From: GWF2-38-69 sp965228125 | Lineage (GTDB): Bacteria > Verrucomicrobiota > Lentisphaeria > Victivallales > GWF2-38-69 | DNA length: 64,000 bases | Reading direction: 5' to 3' | Assembly (NCBI GenBank): GCA_965228125.1 | Contig: OZ245791.1 | Span: 3,017,561 to 3,081,560, forward strand | In this document: one piece after another, positions 61,499 through 64,000 of the stretch | Layout of the letters: every line of letters starts with the position of its first letter | Numbering within the stretch: position 1 is the stretch's first letter | Notes under the pieces: model-generated | The model's database searches: none | The model's input: the letters and a program-made list of their open reading frames with translations, nothing else | What the model was told of the DNA's origin: nothing | Translations under genes and position numbers: made by a program

Positions 61499-61569
61499 AT
61501 TGGCGCAGGCATAGCGGCCGACGCATGGCAGAGCCAAAAGCGTTTCGGCTCGCTTTATGCCTTTGCGCC
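61499..61569. repeat. Nested palindrome (possible phage origin or packaging signal)
   Basis: An outer stem pairs TTGGCGCAGGCATA (about 61500-61513) with TATGCCTTTGCGCC (61556-61569), with two bulged bases. It encloses an inner hairpin GAGCC/GGCTC (61531-61535 with 61547-61551). Such long GC-rich hairpins in an intergenic region are used by filamentous phages as replication origins or packaging signals. No nick-site motif could be identified. Confidence 0.45.
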
Positions 61570-61585
61570 GAATCTCCCAGGCATT

Positions 61586-61622
61586 AAAAAAAAAGGCTCC
61601 CGACCGTTTCCGATCGGAAGCT
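61586..61622 (-). terminator. Rho-independent terminator of the Rep operon
   Basis: On the minus strand an 11-bp GC-rich stem with a GAAA loop (wobble pairs allowed) runs directly into nine T residues. It lies just downstream of the last gene of the minus-strand operon and closes that unit. Confidence 0.85.
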
Positions 61623-61660
61623 CAATCAATTAGCTAGAACCTAATAGGTAAAGTTAAGTT

Positions 61661-62023
61661 CTATAATTCATCATAATCTTCAGTAGTAATAAAGCAAACC
61701 TCATTTAGAGAGATTCCTTTGTTAAAATATTTGGAGACAAGCTTTTCATCGCTGTTTTTTTTACACATAAAGTCAGAAAACGCCTCAAAACCATTAAGAT
61801 TTTCTATCTGTTCAAAACAATTGTAAATATAATTAGCCACCTTAAAAGAAACTTTTTTGCTACCAAATACACTAGGGATTAAAAAGATTGTTACATCATT
61901 AAAATCTCTTACATGATAATTGAAATCTGTATCAAGTTTCTTATCTAAATAACTATAAGAACCTAAGACTATTGAATCATTATTTAGATACTTTTTACGC
62001 TTTGCTTCTATGTGAAATCTCAT
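61661..62023 (-). CDS. Unknown protein, last gene of the Rep operon
   Basis: A 120-residue soluble protein (MRFHIEAKRKKYLNND...). It is rich in aromatic and charged residues, with VTIFLIPSVFGSKKVSFKVANYIYNCFEQIENLNGFEAFSDF in the middle (about 44-85) and an acidic end TTEDYDEL. There is no signal peptide or membrane helix, so it is unlikely to be a coat protein. Its ATG overlaps the stop of the 52-residue gene (ATGA). I do not recognise it. Operon position suggests a role in replication or its control. Confidence 0.75.
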   Translation of the reverse strand: MRFHIEAKRKKYLNNDSIVLGSYSYLDKKLDTDFNYHVRDFNDVTIFLIPSVFGSKKVSFKVANYIYNCFEQIENLNGFEAFSDFMCKKNSDEKLVSKYFNKGISLNEVCFITTEDYDEL

Positions 62024-62178
62024 TTAAAAGCCTCCATATGATTACAACGTAGATGCTCAGGCAGATATGAAAGGTCTATTACTCCATCCTTTAGCATCTT
62101 TACGAACAATTTCTTACAATGTTCTTCGCTCTTAAGTGTTCTTAATCTTAGCCATTCAAATTGCTCCTCTGGAGTCAT
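62020..62178 (-). CDS. Small protein between rep and the 120-residue gene
   Basis: A 52-residue frame, MTPEEQFEWLRLRTLKSEEH...LPEHLRCNHMEAFK, lies between two operon genes and overlaps both by ATGA. A strong AGGAGG site inside the rep end precedes its ATG by 7 bp. It is helical and charged. Tight coupling on both sides supports a real gene. No family is recognised. Confidence 0.75.
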   Translation of the reverse strand: MTPEEQFEWLRLRTLKSEEHCKKLFVKMLKDGVIDLSYLPEHLRCNHMEAFK

Positions 62179-63176
62179 ACAAATACCTCCTCATCTTCGT
62201 AAATATCAGGAACAATCATAATCTGCTTAAGCTCAGACCTAAGAGATTCAAAACAGTTCTTAAAATGTTCCTTCCAAACATCCTTGGGATGTTGAAGAGG
62301 AATACCGAACTTATGAAGCCAAGAAATATAACGCTTACGAGTTTCACGAGGCATAATTTTCAAAGTACTCTGCAAACCTTCGTTTTTGACAGAGTGTAAA
62401 AATTGCCTATGTTGCCAATCAATACCTGACAAGTCTTTAAATCCGTTAATACATTCAAGACCGTCACAAGGGTTATGATTTGCATTAATAGCATGAGATA
62501 AACCAGACTTTCTAAGCTGGACTTCAAAACGCCAAACATCCTTGTTTAAATTCAAATCCAGATGCTCATTGACCATAATTTCAGCGCATTTAACACAGTC
62601 CAAAGCCTCAGCTTTTAAGCCGTAACGGTGAAGTATTTCTTTAAACTTATCATAAATACGAAACTGAATATCAGACATTTCAGAGCCTAAATATAAAGTT
62701 TCGTATTCTCCAGAATAAACTATGGAAGTGGACTTCCTCTTATCCCGATGGTAAAAAAACTGTGGATACAGTTTACCATAATAATCAATAGCAAAATCTA
62801 GCCTGTTGAATTTAACCACTTTATAGATGTCAAAAGGAATACATCTGAATATAAATCCAAGTCCCTTTATACATTTTTTATTCGGATTAAATTCGATTCT
62901 CAAATGGTCTCTATCCCCCCTCTTCCTGTCCTTGAAACCATACGATAAATAAAAATCCTCAAACTTAAAATTCTGTTCATAAAACTTAAAATCACCTATT
63001 TCAACTGCATTCATTTTTTCAAACTCCATACAAGACCTAATATGACGAGTAATAAAATCTCTAACTTCAAACCCAGTCGGAATACTTACTGTAAAAACTA
63101 CCTTGTCAATAGAAACCCTAGCTAATTTAGATTGATTATCAGAACTGCATCCATCAAAAATGATGGAATCAGTCAT
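62175..63176 (-). CDS. Rolling-circle replication initiator (phage/plasmid Rep)
   Basis: A 333-residue protein resembling the replication initiation factor family (Rep_trans type) of filamentous phages and rolling-circle elements. Supporting segments are VVKFNRLDFAIDYYG (about residue 120), ETLYLGSEMSDIQFRIYDKFKEI (about 159) and DVWRFEVQLRKSGL (about 207). The 'GS..SD...RIYDK' and 'RxEVQLR' elements are characteristic. The protein would nick the origin of a circular DNA. GGAGG precedes its ATG by 8 bp. It is the second gene of the operon that ends in a terminator at 61586. No phage structural gene is visible in the window. Confidence 0.85.
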   Translation of the reverse strand: MTDSIIFDGCSSDNQSKLARVSIDKVVFTVSIPTGFEVRDFITRHIRSCMEFEKMNAVEIGDFKFYEQNFKFEDFYLSYGFKDRKRGDRDHLRIEFNPNKKCIKGLGFIFRCIPFDIYKVVKFNRLDFAIDYYGKLYPQFFYHRDKRKSTSIVYSGEYETLYLGSEMSDIQFRIYDKFKEILHRYGLKAEALDCVKCAEIMVNEHLDLNLNKDVWRFEVQLRKSGLSHAINANHNPCDGLECINGFKDLSGIDWQHRQFLHSVKNEGLQSTLKIMPRETRKRYISWLHKFGIPLQHPKDVWKEHFKNCFESLRSELKQIMIVPDIYEDEEVFV

Positions 63177-63179
63177 TGA

Positions 63180-63449
63180 TTATTTCCTCCCCTGCTCTTC
63201 TTTATCTTGAATAAAAGAAACGAGAGTATCAGGAACAAGAGCAGTTTTAGTAAACTCATTTCCTGAAAAACCAACTTTAACGCTTCTGATATTCCCCTTA
63301 AACTCTCCTATTCCCCACACTCCCGGAGGAGCTACAACTCCCGGAGCTACTTTTACGCTAAGAGCTCCGCCTGTATAATCGCACCACAAATAACCTTTTT
63401 GCGATAATGCACCAATTTTGACCCGCTTGAAAAATGTGTCTTCTTTCAT
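63180..63449 (-). CDS. Small protein upstream of rep (ssDNA-binding-protein candidate)
   Basis: An 89-residue protein, beta-rich with VKIGALSQKGYLWCDYTGGALSVKVAPGVVAPPGVWGIGEFKGNIRSVKVGF (about residue 8-60). Size, predicted all-beta character and position just before rep recall the gene V/RstB-like ssDNA-binding proteins of filamentous phages. Sequence similarity alone does not prove this. The ATG at 63449 has AAGGA 7 bp upstream; an ATG at 63485 has no ribosome site. The gap to rep is 3 bp. Confidence 0.6.
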   Translation of the reverse strand: MKEDTFFKRVKIGALSQKGYLWCDYTGGALSVKVAPGVVAPPGVWGIGEFKGNIRSVKVGFSGNEFTKTALVPDTLVSFIQDKEEQGRK

Positions 63450-63618
63450 TTTTGTTCCTTTGTTTAGATTGTTTTTATATGACATATCTAATAATTCAAA
63501 AGAAATATTAAAGAATTATGTCTTACATATGTAAGATTAAGATTTTATCTGACATAAGTCAAGTATGGATTTTATAAAAAATAAATTTATATTATAAAAA
63601 ACAAAAATGGAGAGAACT
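63450..63618. promoter_or_regulatory. Divergent promoter region of the Rep element
   Basis: This AT-rich region lies between the minus-strand Rep operon and the plus-strand HTH gene. It contains the near-direct repeats TCTTACATATGTAAGA-type palindrome at about 63519-63535, suggesting a regulator site, and several TATAAT-like stretches. Control by the HTH protein is an inference from the layout. Confidence 0.45.
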
Positions 63619-64000
63619 ATGAAACATACCTATAAAGAAACAGTTCCTTTGATGGAAAGAACAATGGGAGATAATAGGCATCAAGAACAAGACTATAGAA
63701 ATTGGTTTAACAAGTGTTGGATAGAAGCAGGCGGACTGATTTCTCCTGCTTCAGCTGCGGAATATATAGGAATAACTAGACAATCAGTATCTTATCTTAT
63801 AAATGTAGAAAAACTTAGAAAATATGTATATTCATATGAAGCTATAAACGAAGTAATACAAGAAATGCAAGCAGATAATTGGGATAGAATTTTTGTCTCT
63901 TTCCAAGATACAATGAAATATGCAGAAGAAAAATATAAGAATTATGACGAAAATATGGATATGATACCAATAGTAAAAACCACTATCACACATATACGAT
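63619..64000 (+). CDS. HTH-domain regulator (runs off the window)
   Basis: The frame from the ATG at 63619 is open for 127 codons to the window end. GGAGAG lies 6 bp before it; the in-frame ATG at 63607 sits before that site. The centre, LISPASAAEYIGITRQSVSYLINVEKLRKYVYSYEAINEVI (about residue 37-77), is a MerR/excisionase-like helix-turn-helix. It is divergent to the Rep operon, as rstR-type repressors are in dif-integrated filamentous phages. The rest of the protein is charged and helical. Its exact family is open. Confidence 0.7.
   Translation, partial: MKHTYKETVPLMERTMGDNRHQEQDYRNWFNKCWIEAGGLISPASAAEYIGITRQSVSYLINVEKLRKYVYSYEAINEVIQEMQADNWDRIFVSFQDTMKYAEEKYKNYDENMDMIPIVKTTITHIR

Larger units (their letters stand above)
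60841..61660. other. Structured non-coding region with dif-like sites
   Basis: This 820-bp stretch has no supported gene. It holds the alcohol dehydrogenase promoter region, two dif-like sites (61108-61135, 61189-61216), a GC-rich segment with several short repeats (about 61320-61400), a nested palindrome (61499-61569) and a minus-strand terminator (61586-61622). Its composition changes after the second dif-like site, from AT-rich to locally GC-rich. Small open frames here lack family signals. Confidence 0.6.

Noticed and set aside
1..64000. CRISPR arrays and defence islands
   Set aside because: No regularly spaced direct repeats and no cas-type, restriction or other clear defence gene set was seen.

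Overview
The window looks like chromosomal DNA of a low-to-moderate-GC, Gram-negative-type bacterium. The evidence is lipoprotein processing (lnt), HlyD and FUSC export components, several lipobox proteins, and typical bacterial housekeeping genes (gyrB, a primary sigma factor, lepA, lepB, recN, recX). Two glutamate dehydrogenases, an iron-type alcohol dehydrogenase, a UroD-family methyltransferase-like protein and thiamine salvage genes fit an amino-acid-using, possibly fermentative anaerobe. The LEPR-xLL/DUF4347 protein and the overall gene set are compatible with a PVC-type lineage such as Lentisphaerota, but the phylum cannot be fixed from this sequence alone.

Layout. 1-587: the N-terminus of a large LEPR-xLL/DUF4347 surface-type protein, minus strand. 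761-3522: a nested insertion. A 1295-bp ISL3 element with an 8-bp target duplication has its right terminal repeat split by an IS110 element, and the IS110 left end carries a convincing bridge-RNA candidate. 3586-3763: an ISL3 relic and tRNA-Ser(GGA). 3.8-13.9 kb: gdhA, a PEP/pyruvate-binding protein with receiver-like modules, a UroD-family protein, a large NAD-type glutamate dehydrogenase and an MscS channel. 13.9-27.4 kb: dinG, birA, a threonine-synthase-like gene, a pentapeptide-like protein, a FUSC/HlyD export pair, a sugar SDR, gyrB with a coupled lipoprotein, and a YkgJ-like protein. 27.4-30.6 kb: a compact array of small same-strand genes separated by attC-like palindromes. This is an integron cassette cluster with no integrase in view. 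30.6-54.9 kb: ordinary chromosome (epimerase, FGGY kinase, corA, recN, rpoD, ppx-like, aroF, Nudix, GT39, permease, recX, lepA-lepB-lnt, tlyA, aminotransferase). 54.9-60.8 kb: a broken and an intact copy of one iron alcohol dehydrogenase flank a TPP-riboswitch thiE-thiM-thiD operon, into whose upstream region an IS5-family element has inserted. 60.8-64.0 kb: two dif-like XerCD sites, then a structured non-coding region and a divergent replication module (ssDNA-binding-size protein, rolling-circle Rep, two small unknown proteins, HTH protein). This resembles the start of a dif-integrated filamentous phage or related IMEX, and it runs off the window.

The most notable systems are the IS110 bridge RNA whose guide segments match both halves of the ISL3 terminal repeat it interrupts, the attC cassette array with a decayed toxin gene, and the dif-associated Rep element. 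All three calls come from reading the sequence directly. Family assignments are by motif recognition, without database searches.
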